Assembly (NCBI GenBank): GCA_965200465.1
Contig: OZ241358.1
Location: 2,666,001-2,730,000 of the forward strand
Direction of reading: 5' to 3'
DNA from: Azophilus sp965200465
GTDB taxonomy: Bacteria; Pseudomonadota; Gammaproteobacteria; Pseudomonadales; Azotimanducaceae
DNA: 64,000 nt
Below the pieces are notes generated by a model. That model did no database searches and had not been told where the DNA came from. It saw nothing but the letters and a program-made list of their open reading frames with translations. Within the stretch, counting starts at the first letter, position 1. Every line of letters starts with the position of its first letter. Below are positions 25,564-34,342 of this stretch, piece after piece. A program made the position numbers and the translations under genes.

Positions 25564-27333
25564 ATGAGTGAGATGCTGTCCGGCGCCGAGATGCTGATTC
25601 GGGCGCTGCAGGATGAGGGGGTGGAGTATCTGTTCGGGTATCCGGGCGGGGCGGCCCTGCACATCTACGACGCCATCTTCAAGCAGCAGAAGGTGGAGCA
25701 CATCCTGGTGCGGCACGAGCAGGCGGCCACGCACATGGCGGACGGCTACGCTCGGGCCACCGGCAAGCCGGGGGTGGTGCTGGTCACCTCCGGGCCGGGC
25801 GCCACCAACGCCATCACCGGCATCGCCACGGCGTACATGGACTCCATCCCCATCATCGTCATCTCCGGGCAGGTGCCCAAGGCGCTGATCGGCACGGACG
25901 CCTTTCAGGAAACGGACATGGTGGGCGTCTCCCGGCCGGTGGTGAAGCACAGCTTCCTCATCAAGGACTGCGCCGAAATCCCCAAGACGGTGAAGACCGC
26001 CTTCCACATCGCCACCACCGGGCGGCCCGGCCCCGTGGTCATCGACGTGCCCAAGGACACCACGGACCCGGCCGTAACCGCCCCCTACGAATGCCCGGAG
26101 CGCATTTCCCTGCGCTCCTACAAGCCGGCCGGCAAGGGCAACGGGCGGCAGATCCGCAAGGCGGCGAAGGCGCTCATCGAGGCGCAACGGCCAATCATCT
26201 ACAGCGGCGGCGGCGTGGTGCAGGGGGACGGCGGCCCCGCCCTCACGGAATTGGCGCACCGCTTGGGGGCGCCCGTCACCAACACCCTGATGGGCCTTGG
26301 CGCCTTTCCCGGCGACGACCCGCAGTTTCTCGGCATGTTGGGGATGCACGGCACCTACGAAGCGAATATGGCCATGCATCATGCAGACCTGATCTTCGCC
26401 GTCGGCGCCCGCTTCGATGATCGGGTCACCAACAATCCGGCCAAGTTCTGCCCGGATGCGCAGATCGTCCATGTGGACGTGGACCCGGCCTCCATCTCCA
26501 AGATCATTCCGGCGCACATTCCCATCGTCGGGGACGCCGCCAACGTGCTGAAGGACCTGAACGCCGCGGTTGCGGCGGAGATGGCCAAGCGCCCGGCGCT
26601 GCCGGACCAAGAGGCGCACAAGACCTGGTGGAAGCGCATCGGCGAATGGCGGGCCGCACATGGGCTGCACCAAGGCGCGCCCCCATCCGCCAACGGCGTC
26701 ATCCTGCCGCAGGCTGTGATAAAAAGCCTGTACCGGGCCACGGAAGGCGACGCCTACGTGACCAGCGACGTCGGCCAGCACCAGATGTTCGCCGCCCAGT
26801 ACTACAGGTTTCCGGCCGGGCGGCGCTGGATCAACTCCGGCGGCCTCGGCACCATGGGCTTCGGGCTGCCGGCCGCCATGGGGGTGCAGTTCGCCTACCC
26901 CAAGGCCACCGTCGCCTGCGTCACCGGCGAGGGCAGCTTCATGATGAACATGCAGGAGCTCTCCACCTGCCTGCAGTACGGCCTGCCCATCAAGGTGGTC
27001 TGCCTGAACAACCAAGCCCTGGGCATGGTCAAGCAGTGGCAGGACATGCAGTACGGCGGGCGCCACTCGCACAGCACCTACAGCGACTCCCTGCCGGACT
27101 TCAAGACCGTGGCGGAGGCGTTCGGCCATGTCGGCTTCCGCATCGACAACCCAGCGGACCTGGAAGCCGCCATGGACGAAGCCTTCAGCGCCAAGCTGAG
27201 GAACAGGGCGGTGTTCGTGGACGTCTGGGTGGACCCCGACGAGCACGTCTATCCCATGGCCGTAAAAGGCGGGTCGATGCGGGACATGCACCTGAACAAG
27301 ATCACCACCAGCCAGCAAGGGGACTACATGTGA
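25564..27333 (+). CDS. ilvI: Acetolactate synthase large (catalytic) subunit
   Basis: This 589-residue ThDP enzyme has the YLFGYPGGAALHIYD start, VRHEQAATHMADGYAR with the catalytic Glu, VTSGPGATN, the FAD-associated central domain (GRPGPVVIDVPKD) and the ThDP motif VTGEGSFMMNMQEL. It condenses pyruvate with pyruvate or 2-ketobutyrate at the start of branched-chain amino acid synthesis. ATG 25564 matches homologue starts; ATG 25441 would add a tail without similarity. The stop overlaps ilvH by 4 nt. Confidence 0.96.
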   Translation: MSEMLSGAEMLIRALQDEGVEYLFGYPGGAALHIYDAIFKQQKVEHILVRHEQAATHMADGYARATGKPGVVLVTSGPGATNAITGIATAYMDSIPIIVISGQVPKALIGTDAFQETDMVGVSRPVVKHSFLIKDCAEIPKTVKTAFHIATTGRPGPVVIDVPKDTTDPAVTAPYECPERISLRSYKPAGKGNGRQIRKAAKALIEAQRPIIYSGGGVVQGDGGPALTELAHRLGAPVTNTLMGLGAFPGDDPQFLGMLGMHGTYEANMAMHHADLIFAVGARFDDRVTNNPAKFCPDAQIVHVDVDPASISKIIPAHIPIVGDAANVLKDLNAAVAAEMAKRPALPDQEAHKTWWKRIGEWRAAHGLHQGAPPSANGVILPQAVIKSLYRATEGDAYVTSDVGQHQMFAAQYYRFPAGRRWINSGGLGTMGFGLPAAMGVQFAYPKATVACVTGEGSFMMNMQELSTCLQYGLPIKVVCLNNQALGMVKQWQDMQYGGRHSHSTYSDSLPDFKTVAEAFGHVGFRIDNPADLEAAMDEAFSAKLRNRAVFVDVWVDPDEHVYPMAVKGGSMRDMHLNKITTSQQGDYM

Positions 27334-27824
27334 AGCGCCGCTCCCTCGCCCTGCTGCTGGAGAACGAGGCCGGCGCCTTGTCCCGAGTCATCGGGCTGTT
27401 CGCGCAGCGCAACTACAACATCGAGACCTTGACGGTGGCGCCCACGGAGGACGCCACCCTGTCCCGGGTGACCATCACCACCGCAGGCTCGGACAAGAAG
27501 ATCGAGCAGATCACCAAGCACCTGAACCGGCTCATCGAGGTGGTCAAGGTGCTGGACCTGCAGGAGTCCCCCTGCATCGAGCGGGAGCTGATGTTCGTCA
27601 AGATGCGCGCCCAAGGGCCGGCGAGGGCGGAGGTCAAGCGCACCTGCGACATCTTCCGCGGCCAGATTGTGGATGTGACCGCCGGCGCCTACACCGTTCA
27701 GTTGACCGGCGCCAGCGACAAGCTTGACGCCTTCCTCCGCGCCATCGACCGGGGCGCGGTCATGGAAGTGGTGCGCTCCGGCGTGTCCGGCATCAGCCGC
27801 GGGGACAAGGTGCTGAGCGCATGA
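27330..27824 (+). CDS. ilvH: Acetolactate synthase small (regulatory) subunit
   Basis: This 164-residue protein starts at GTG 27330, overlapping the ilvI stop. An ACT domain (LALLLENEAGALSRVIGLF, NIETLTVAPTED) is followed by the C-terminal domain (FRGQIVDVTAGAYTVQLTG). It confers valine feedback control on the catalytic subunit. Length and motifs are typical. Confidence 0.95.
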   Translation: MKRRSLALLLENEAGALSRVIGLFAQRNYNIETLTVAPTEDATLSRVTITTAGSDKKIEQITKHLNRLIEVVKVLDLQESPCIERELMFVKMRAQGPARAEVKRTCDIFRGQIVDVTAGAYTVQLTGASDKLDAFLRAIDRGAVMEVVRSGVSGISRGDKVLSA

Positions 27825-28004
27825 GCGGCGCCCTGCCCTCCTGCCGTCCTTGGTCCGCAAAACCCTTGGAGAGCGGGACTGGGCGCACCGGATTAAGGGA
27901 GGGTTTTTGACCCTGCGCCAAGGTTTTTCAGCAGGCCGCCAATGCTATGGTTAGGGGAACATCGGCTTGGCGAACAGCCCGCTCAACGGAAAACAGGACG
28001 GAAC

Positions 28005-29024
28005 ATGCGGATTTACTACGACAAGGACGCCGACCTCTCCATCATTCAGAAAATGAAGGTGGCGGTCGTCGGCTACGGCTCCCAGGGCCATGCCCACGCC
28101 AACAACCTGCGGGATTCCGGCGTCGGCCAAGTGGTGGTGGGCCTGCGCGCCGGCTCCGGCTCCGCGCCCAAGGCCAGCAACGCCGGCTTTGAGGTGCGGG
28201 AGGTCGCGGCAGCAGCGGCGGACGCTGATTTGGTGATGGTGCTGACCCCTGACGAGCTGCAGCCGGGCATCTATCGGGAGCAGATCAGGCCCAACTTGAA
28301 AGAGGGCGGGGTGCTGGCCTTCGCCCACGGCTTCAACATCCACTTCGAGCTGATCGAACCGCGACCGGACCTGGACGTCATCATGGTGGCGCCCAAGGGA
28401 CCGGGGCACACGGTGCGCTCCACCTACAGCGGCGGCGGCGGCGTACCCAGCCTCATCGCCATCGGCCAGGACGCCAGCGGCCAAGCCCAAGAGATCGCCC
28501 TCTCCTACGCCAGCGCCATAGGCGCCGGGCGGGCCGGCATCATCGCCACCAGTTTCCGGGAGGAGACGGAGACGGATTTGTTCGGGGAGCAGGCGGTGCT
28601 CTGCGGCGGTGCGGCGGCCTTGGTGCAGGCCGGCTTCGAGACCTTGGTGGAGGCCGGCTACGCCCCGGAGATGGCCTATTTCGAGTGCCTGCACGAATTG
28701 AAGCTGATCGTCGATCTGTTCTACGAAGGCGGCGTGGCCAACATGTGGTACTCCGTCTCCAACACCGCCGAGTACGGCGGCCTGACCCGGGGCCCACGTC
28801 TCGTCACGGACGAAACCAAGGCGGAGATGAAGCGCCTGCTGGCGGAAATCCAGACCGGCCAGTTCGCCAGGGAGTTCGTCACGGAGAACCAAGCCGGCGC
28901 CCCCGGCATCAAGGCCCAAAGGCGGCTCATCGCCCAGCACCCCATCGAGCAGGTGGGCGAACGCTTGCGCGGCATGATGCCTTGGATTCAGGAAAACCGC
29001 TTGGTCGATAAGAGCAAGAACTGA
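28005..29024 (+). CDS. ilvC: Ketol-acid reductoisomerase, class I
   Basis: This 339-residue NADPH enzyme has VAVVGYGSQGHAHANN at the N-terminus and the knotted C-terminal domain with catalytic acids in ETETDLFGEQAVLCGG and FECLHELKLIVDL. It performs the second step of valine and isoleucine synthesis. ATG 28005 has AGGACGG upstream and gives the standard start (MRIYYDKDADL). It lies 180 nt after ilvH and 5 nt before pssA. Confidence 0.96.
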   Translation: MRIYYDKDADLSIIQKMKVAVVGYGSQGHAHANNLRDSGVGQVVVGLRAGSGSAPKASNAGFEVREVAAAAADADLVMVLTPDELQPGIYREQIRPNLKEGGVLAFAHGFNIHFELIEPRPDLDVIMVAPKGPGHTVRSTYSGGGGVPSLIAIGQDASGQAQEIALSYASAIGAGRAGIIATSFREETETDLFGEQAVLCGGAAALVQAGFETLVEAGYAPEMAYFECLHELKLIVDLFYEGGVANMWYSVSNTAEYGGLTRGPRLVTDETKAEMKRLLAEIQTGQFAREFVTENQAGAPGIKAQRRLIAQHPIEQVGERLRGMMPWIQENRLVDKSKN

Positions 29025-29029
29025 ACCGC

Positions 29030-29851
29030 ATGGACACCTCGGAAAATCCTAGGCTGCGGGCGGTGGAAACGGCCGGCGAACCCGCCCAGGGCGACCTTGA
29101 CGCCTCCGCCGGTCCGCATCCAGGGCGGGAAAAGCAAGGCACACGGCGGCGCGGCGTCTTCCTGCTGCCCAACATCATCACCACGGCGTCCCTGTTCGCC
29201 GGCTTCTACGCCACCATCGCCGGCATGAACGGGCGCTTCGGCGCCGCGGTGCTGGCCATTCTGGCCTCCGTGGTGCTCGACGCCGCCGACGGCCGGGTGG
29301 CCCGGCTCACGCGCACCCAGAGCAACTTCGGCGCACAGTACGACAGCCTTGCGGACCTGGTGGCCTTCGGCGTGGCGCCGGCCTTGGTCGTCTTTTCCTG
29401 GGGCCTTGCCAACCTTGGGCAGGCGGGCTGGGTGCTGACCTTCCTCTACATCGCCTGCACCGCCCTGCGCTTGGCCAGGTTCAACACCCAGAGCAGCCTC
29501 GCCGGCTTCACCGGCCTGCCGTCGCCGGCGGCGGCGGCGGTGCTCGCCTGCACCATCTGGGTGTGGACGGAGCAAGGCGGCAGCGCTCCCAGCCTGCTGG
29601 CGGCCTCCGCGGTGGGCTTGGTCACCACGGTCATGGCCCTGCTGATGGTGTCCAACCTGCCTTACTATTCGCCCAAGCGGCTTGGCTTGAAGGGTCGGGT
29701 GCCTTTCGTGGCGCTGGTGCTGGTGGTGCTCTCCTTCGCCGTGCTGCTGGCGGACCCGCCCCTGATACTGCTGCTGCTTTCCGTCGGCTACGCCCTGTCC
29801 GCCCCAGCGCAGTTCGCTTGGCGCTGGCTGCGGCAAAGGAACTCCGCTTAA
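29030..29851 (+). CDS. pssA: CDP-diacylglycerol-serine O-phosphatidyltransferase
   Basis: This 273-residue membrane enzyme has the CDP-alcohol phosphotransferase signature D-A-A-DG-RV-AR ... G-AQY-D-SLA-D (DAADGRVAR, then FGAQYDSLADLVAFG) and about seven to eight membrane helices. It makes phosphatidylserine, the precursor of phosphatidylethanolamine. The ilvC-pssA order is conserved in many proteobacteria. Confidence 0.93.
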   Translation: MDTSENPRLRAVETAGEPAQGDLDASAGPHPGREKQGTRRRGVFLLPNIITTASLFAGFYATIAGMNGRFGAAVLAILASVVLDAADGRVARLTRTQSNFGAQYDSLADLVAFGVAPALVVFSWGLANLGQAGWVLTFLYIACTALRLARFNTQSSLAGFTGLPSPAAAAVLACTIWVWTEQGGSAPSLLAASAVGLVTTVMALLMVSNLPYYSPKRLGLKGRVPFVALVLVVLSFAVLLADPPLILLLLSVGYALSAPAQFAWRWLRQRNSA

Positions 29852-29864
29852 GGCGGCAGCGGCC

Positions 29865-30311
29865 ATGGAGCCTGCCGTGGGCTTGATACGCACCGACATA
29901 GACCTGTTGAACCCCAGAAGCGGGGAACTGGCTCCGCTGAAAGTCACGGCGCTGGTGGACACTGGCGCCATCACGCTGTGCATCCCGGAGCATGTGGCCG
30001 TGCAGTTGGACTTGGCGGAGTTGGAGAAAAGGGAGGTCACCACGGCGGAAGGCCGGCATCTTTCCGTGCCCTATGTCGGCCCCATTCAAGTCCGGTTCGC
30101 CAACAGGTCCTGCTTCACCGGCGCCTTGGTTTTGGGGGACAGCGTCCTGCTGGGCGCCATTCCCCTTGAGGACATGGATTTGGTGATCAACTCCAGAAGG
30201 CGGGAAGTCACGGTCAACCCCGAGAGTCCCAACATCCCTTCCGCAGTGGTCAAGGCGGCGGCGGCATTCTTCGCCATCCGCTGCAAGGACAGTGAAACCC
30301 TCAGCCAATGA
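29865..30311 (+). CDS. Clan AA aspartic protease-like protein
   Basis: This 148-residue single-domain protein has the retroviral-type active-site motif ALVDTGAITLCIP (about 35-47) and an ILG-like hydrophobic segment (VLLGAIPLEDMDL). Similar small proteins are found in pairs with other genes in cyanobacteria and proteobacteria, with unknown substrates. It starts 14 nt after pssA and may be read through from it. Confidence 0.75.
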   Translation: MEPAVGLIRTDIDLLNPRSGELAPLKVTALVDTGAITLCIPEHVAVQLDLAELEKREVTTAEGRHLSVPYVGPIQVRFANRSCFTGALVLGDSVLLGAIPLEDMDLVINSRRREVTVNPESPNIPSAVVKAAAAFFAIRCKDSETLSQ

Positions 30312-30379
30312 GCAAACGGAGTTGATTTTGGACTTTCATCCCACTATGGATTGGCGTACGGAACTTTGAGGACATCCTG

Positions 30380-31321
30380 ATGCCAATTAAACATCGCCCC
30401 GACATTCCAGCCTCCGCAATCACCCCGGAAGCCGTGTTCCATTCCAGGCGCCGCTTCGTCAAGGAGCTGGCCCTAGCCGCCGGCGCCGGCTTCGCCGCCC
30501 CCGCCGCGCTTGCCAATGTGCCCTATGAAGGCAGGACCAGCGAATTGGGGGAAGCGCTGACGCCGGAGAGCATCGTCACCAGCTACAACAACTTCTACGA
30601 GTTCGGCACGGACAAGGACGATCCGGCCAAATACGCCCACGAGATGACCACGGACCCTTGGACGGTGGAGGTCAAAGGCGAGGCGGCCAAGACCGGCCAG
30701 TTCGCCTATGAAGACCTCATCAAGGGCTTGCCCGAGGAGGAGCGCATCTACCGTTTTCGCTGCGTGGAGGCTTGGTCCATGGTGGTGCCCTGGACCGGCA
30801 TCCCGCTAAAGCGGCTGCTGGCGCAGTTCCAGCCGAACGGCAACGCCAAGTACGTGGAGTTCACCACACTGCACCGGCCCGACGAGATGCGCGGCCAACG
30901 CTCCCTGTTCAGCAGCATCGACTGGCCCTACGTCGAGGGCCTGCGCTTAGACGAGGCTTACCATCCGTTGGCGCTGATGGTCACCGGCGTCTATGGGCGC
31001 GAACTGCCCAACCAAAACGGAGCGCCCTGGCGCCTGATGGTGCCTTGGAAGTACGGTTTCAAGTCCGTCAAGTCCATCGTCAAGATACGCTTCACCCGGC
31101 GGCAGCCGCGCAACACCTGGAACCTGCTGGCGCCGCAGGAGTACGGCTTCTACGCCAACGTCAACCCGGCGGTGGACCACCCCCGCTGGAGCCAAGCCAC
31201 TGAACGCCGCCTGCCCAGCACCCTGTTCAACCCCAACCGCATCCCCACCCTGCCCTTCAACGGCTACGCCGAACAGGTGGCGGGGCTTTACGCCGGGATG
31301 GATTTGAGAAAGTGGTATTAG
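30380..31321 (+). CDS. msrP: Protein-methionine-sulfoxide reductase catalytic subunit
   Basis: This 313-residue molybdoenzyme (YedY) has a Tat signal (HSRRRFVKELALAAGAG), the Mo-ligating Cys in YRFRCVEAWSMVVPW and the C-terminal VKIRFTRRQPRNTWN block. It repairs oxidised periplasmic methionines. Its usual heme membrane partner msrQ is not next to it; instead a truncated gene lies on the opposite strand. Confidence 0.94.
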   Translation: MPIKHRPDIPASAITPEAVFHSRRRFVKELALAAGAGFAAPAALANVPYEGRTSELGEALTPESIVTSYNNFYEFGTDKDDPAKYAHEMTTDPWTVEVKGEAAKTGQFAYEDLIKGLPEEERIYRFRCVEAWSMVVPWTGIPLKRLLAQFQPNGNAKYVEFTTLHRPDEMRGQRSLFSSIDWPYVEGLRLDEAYHPLALMVTGVYGRELPNQNGAPWRLMVPWKYGFKSVKSIVKIRFTRRQPRNTWNLLAPQEYGFYANVNPAVDHPRWSQATERRLPSTLFNPNRIPTLPFNGYAEQVAGLYAGMDLRKWY

Positions 31322-31374
31322 CGCAGAGTGCTCTCGCGCCGCTGAATTAGGGCAAGGCCGATGCTGGCGCATCA

Positions 31375-32050
31375 AGCCCAGAATGGCGCCTAGGTTGTGG
31401 ATGTTCCAGTTTCCGCCTACATCACGGGAGATCAGCTGATCGCTCTCCAAGCCGGCCAAGACGCCTTCGTCACTCTCCGGCAGCGGCTTGCCAAGCAACT
31501 CAAAGTAGCTGCGGCTATTGAGAAGGTCGAGAGCTTCACCGGCGCTAACGAATTGCTGGGCGATGCCGGTCTCCCAAGCATAGGGACGCAGGCTGTCCCA
31601 AAGAACTCTCTGCCGTTCGGAATGATCCGCCAACCGCGGCGTGGCGCTGCCGATGCGGACGTATGCCGTTCTGTCGAACTCGACAGGGGCGGTGGTGGCG
31701 GCTGCTATTTCCAGCAGGATCAACCGCCCCTGCGGATGCTCGACCGGCTGGAAGGAGAAGGCGACATCCGGCTGCAGCATCTGCGACAGCCAAAACTCCA
31801 AGGGCTGCTGCCGATGCTTGGCGGCGGCGGGTTCAAACCGGGTTCCCACCACGGCATGACCATGGTCCCCTACTCCCCAAACCACATAGCCGAAGTCCCG
31901 TCCGGCGATGCGCGCTGCGTTGGAGATGGCGGAAATTAGCCGCCCAATTGAGCGCGGGTCGGTGTTGTTCTCCTTGAACTCCACCCATGCCGTTTCAGCG
32001 GGGAAGGCCAGCAGATCGTCAATCAGGGCTAGGGTGCGCAACTCGCTCAT
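31375..32050 (-). pseudogene. 3'-truncated ATP-binding protein with AlbA_2 (Schlafen-like) domain
   Basis: From ATG 32050 the frame encodes about 225 residues of an AlbA_2/COG2865-type protein: WVEFKENNTDPRSIGRLISA, FGYVVWGV, YVRIGSAT and SYFELLGKPLP, ending at NWNIHNLGAILG. Homologues continue for another 150-250 residues after NLGAILF. Here the similarity stops at about 31375 and the frame runs on antisense to msrP. I read it as a gene that lost its 3' half. Confidence 0.75.
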
Positions 32051-32218
32051 TCAATTCCGCTCCGGTTGGCGGGGCGGCAGGCTGCAACGAAAACCCCGCC
32101 ATGCCGCCGCGCCGATAATAACAGGCGCGGCATAAAGACCGGCCATGCACAGCCCTAAATCCCTGTTCCCCATTGAGCATTTAGTGGATGGTAAGGATTT
32201 GTCGGGTAAACTGGCGGC

Positions 32219-33052
32219 ATGAAGCCTGAAGTTCTCGCCGACGGCCTCTGCTTCCCCGAAGGCCCGCGTTGGCGTGACGGCAAGCTCTGGTGCTCGGACA
32301 TGCATGCGGGGGAGGTGATCACGGTGGCGGCGGACGGCACCGTCATGCCGGTGTTGTCCGTTTCCTACGCGCCGTCCGGCTTGGGCTGGCTGGCGGACGG
32401 CCGCCTGCTCGTGGTGTCCATGCAGGATCGCTGCCTGCTTGTTTGGGACGGCGAAACCCTGCGCACCCACGCCGACCTCTTCAATCTGGCCAGCTTCCAC
32501 CTGAACGACATGGTGGTGGACGGCCAGGGCCGCGCCTATGTGGGCAATTTCGGCTTCGACCTGCACCAGCAGAAAAAGCCTACGCCGGCGGTGTTGATCG
32601 CCGTGGAGGCCGACGGCGCCGCCCGAACCGTGGCCAAGGACATGCTGTTTCCCAACGGCACCGTCATCACCCCGGACGGCGGCCAGCTAATCGTCGCCGA
32701 AACTTGGGGGGCGCGCCTGACCGCCTTTGACCTAACCCCCGATGGAGACTTGGAGAACCGCCGCGTTTGGGCCACCCTGGCCGACGGCGCCGTGCCGGAC
32801 GGCATCTGCCTGGACGAAGCCGGCGGCGTCTGGACCGCCTCCCCCTCCACCAACGAATGCCTGCGCTTGGTGGAGGGAGGCAAGGTCACCCATCGCGTCT
32901 CCACCGACCAAGGCGCCTTCGCCTGCATGTTGGGCGGCAAGCTGCTGCACATCCTCACCTGCTCCACCTCCGACCCGGAAGCCTGCCGTAAAAAGCGCTC
33001 CGGCCGCATTGAGGTGGTGGAGGCGCCCTATGCCGGGGCCGGATGGCCCTGA
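32219..33052 (+). CDS. SMP-30/gluconolactonase/LRE family protein
   Basis: This 277-residue beta-propeller lactonase has the family start LADGLCFPEGPRWRDGKLW with the metal-ligand Glu, then FHLNDMVVDGQGRAYVGNFG and FPNGTVITPDG. The substrate is a sugar or other lactone, not defined by sequence. It overlaps trmB by 23 nt. Confidence 0.88.
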   Translation: MKPEVLADGLCFPEGPRWRDGKLWCSDMHAGEVITVAADGTVMPVLSVSYAPSGLGWLADGRLLVVSMQDRCLLVWDGETLRTHADLFNLASFHLNDMVVDGQGRAYVGNFGFDLHQQKKPTPAVLIAVEADGAARTVAKDMLFPNGTVITPDGGQLIVAETWGARLTAFDLTPDGDLENRRVWATLADGAVPDGICLDEAGGVWTASPSTNECLRLVEGGKVTHRVSTDQGAFACMLGGKLLHILTCSTSDPEACRKKRSGRIEVVEAPYAGAGWP

Positions 33053-33716
33053 GGGTGGCGGGCCGCTGCCAAACAACAAGCCGCAAGCAGCCGCGCCGCG
33101 GCCTCGGGGGCGGCTGACGCAGCGGCAGCGGCGGGCGTTGGAGCGGCTGGCGGCGCTCCATGTGGTCGATCCTGCACCCCATCAGTGGCCGGAAGTGTTC
33201 GGTCGGGATGCGCCTATGGGGTTGGAGATTGGCTTCGGCACGGGGCGGGCCACCCTGGAATGGGCCGCCAGCCGTGCGGACATGAACTTGGTCGGCATCG
33301 AAATCTATCCGCCCGGCATCGGCGCTCTGCTGCTCGGCATTGAGCAGGAGGGCTTGATGAACCTGCGGGTGCTTGAAGGGGACGCCGCGGCGCTGCTTAC
33401 GGAGAAGTTTGCGCCCGGCGCCTTGCAGGAGGTGCGTATCTGGTTTCCCGACCCCTGGCCGAAGCGCCGCCACCACAAGCGGCGGCTGATTCAGCCGGAG
33501 TTCGCAACGCAGCTAGCCTCTAGGCTGCAACCCGGCGGCAAGCTGCTGTTGGCCACGGACAGCGCGGACTACGCAGCTTGGATGCAGAAGGTCCTGGGCG
33601 CCGTCACCGCCCTTCAGCGCACAGCCCCAAACGGAAGCCGCCCCTGCACCCGATTCGCATCCAGGGGCTTAAGGCTTGGCCACCAAATCACCGACCTAGC
33701 CTTTCAAAGGCGATGA
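33030..33716 (+). CDS. trmB: tRNA (guanine-N7-)-methyltransferase
   Basis: This 228-residue enzyme has the AdoMet motif GLEIGFGTGRATLEWA and the TrmB hallmark VRIWFPDPWPKRRHHKRRL. It forms m7G46 in tRNA. ATG 33030 sits inside the end of the lactonase gene and is preceded by GGTGGTGGAGG; a later start is possible since the first 30 residues are low-complexity. Confidence 0.92.
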   Translation: MPGPDGPEGGGPLPNNKPQAAAPRPRGRLTQRQRRALERLAALHVVDPAPHQWPEVFGRDAPMGLEIGFGTGRATLEWAASRADMNLVGIEIYPPGIGALLLGIEQEGLMNLRVLEGDAAALLTEKFAPGALQEVRIWFPDPWPKRRHHKRRLIQPEFATQLASRLQPGGKLLLATDSADYAAWMQKVLGAVTALQRTAPNGSRPCTRFASRGLRLGHQITDLAFQRR

Positions 33717-33793
33717 ACCGCTCCTATAGGTTTTCGGCGTGACCATTGATTTGGAGAACCTTGCCTTCGCCAGCGGCTTGTTTCATGGCCGTG

Positions 33794-34225
33794 TCAGCCC
33801 GCCCCTGGAGGCCACAGCCACAGGGCAACACCGACCGCTGCACTGACGACGGCAATGTTGATGGTGATGATGCCTAGACCAAAGGCCCACAACGCCTTGT
33901 AGAGTTCGCCGCGCAGCCGACCTTCTTGGGCGGCCATTGCGGAGGTCAGCTTGTCTCCTTGGGCGGCCATGGCGGAGGACAGCTTGTCTTCTTGGGCAGC
34001 CATCGCGGAAAACAGTTTGTCTTCTTGGGCGACCATCGCGGAAAACAGTTTGTCTCCCTGGGCGGCAAGCCTCTCCTCCAGTCCGGCTAGGGCGGAGTTC
34101 AAGTCGGCTTTCGTGACGAGGTCCGCCGTCGCATCCCGAACGATGTTGGTGACGGCTTCCGCTTGGCCGTTCTCCATGCCGGCCCTTTGGAGGGCCCTGG
34201 CAGCGGCGAGGGTGTCGAAGGTCAT
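33794..34225 (-). CDS. Coiled-coil protein with C-terminal membrane helix (DUF1640-like)
   Basis: This 143-residue protein has an N-terminal domain (LAAARALQRAGMENGQAEA) like DUF1640/CCDC90 proteins. Nearly identical 11-residue units (AQEDKLFSAMA type) follow at about 51-100, then one membrane helix near the C-terminus. The repeat should form a rod-like coiled coil anchored in the membrane. Function unknown. A smaller protein of similar design lies at 62540. Confidence 0.7.
   Translation of the reverse strand: MTFDTLAAARALQRAGMENGQAEAVTNIVRDATADLVTKADLNSALAGLEERLAAQGDKLFSAMVAQEDKLFSAMAAQEDKLSSAMAAQGDKLTSAMAAQEGRLRGELYKALWAFGLGIITINIAVVSAAVGVALWLWPPGAG
33939..34070. repeat. Four tandem 33-bp units inside the coiled-coil gene
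   Basis: Four 33-bp units, each starting GCGGA(A/G), follow one another. They differ at a few positions and are preceded by a partial unit from about 33921. Each encodes 11 residues, so copy-number change would lengthen the coiled coil in steps without a frameshift. Confidence 0.8.
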
Positions 34226-34342
34226 GGCTTGCCCTAGGGCGTTTGCTAGCCGGCAGGATAGCGCAGCGGCTTTTGGCGCGTCAACACTTTGTTTTCTTGA
34301 TCTCGCTTCAAGCGAAAACGCAATTGACGCCGCGCCCTAGCC

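Noticed and set aside
30947..31374. Extension of the AlbA_2 frame antisense to msrP
   Set aside because: Similarity stops at NLGAILG; the remaining sequence is the complement of a conserved gene.
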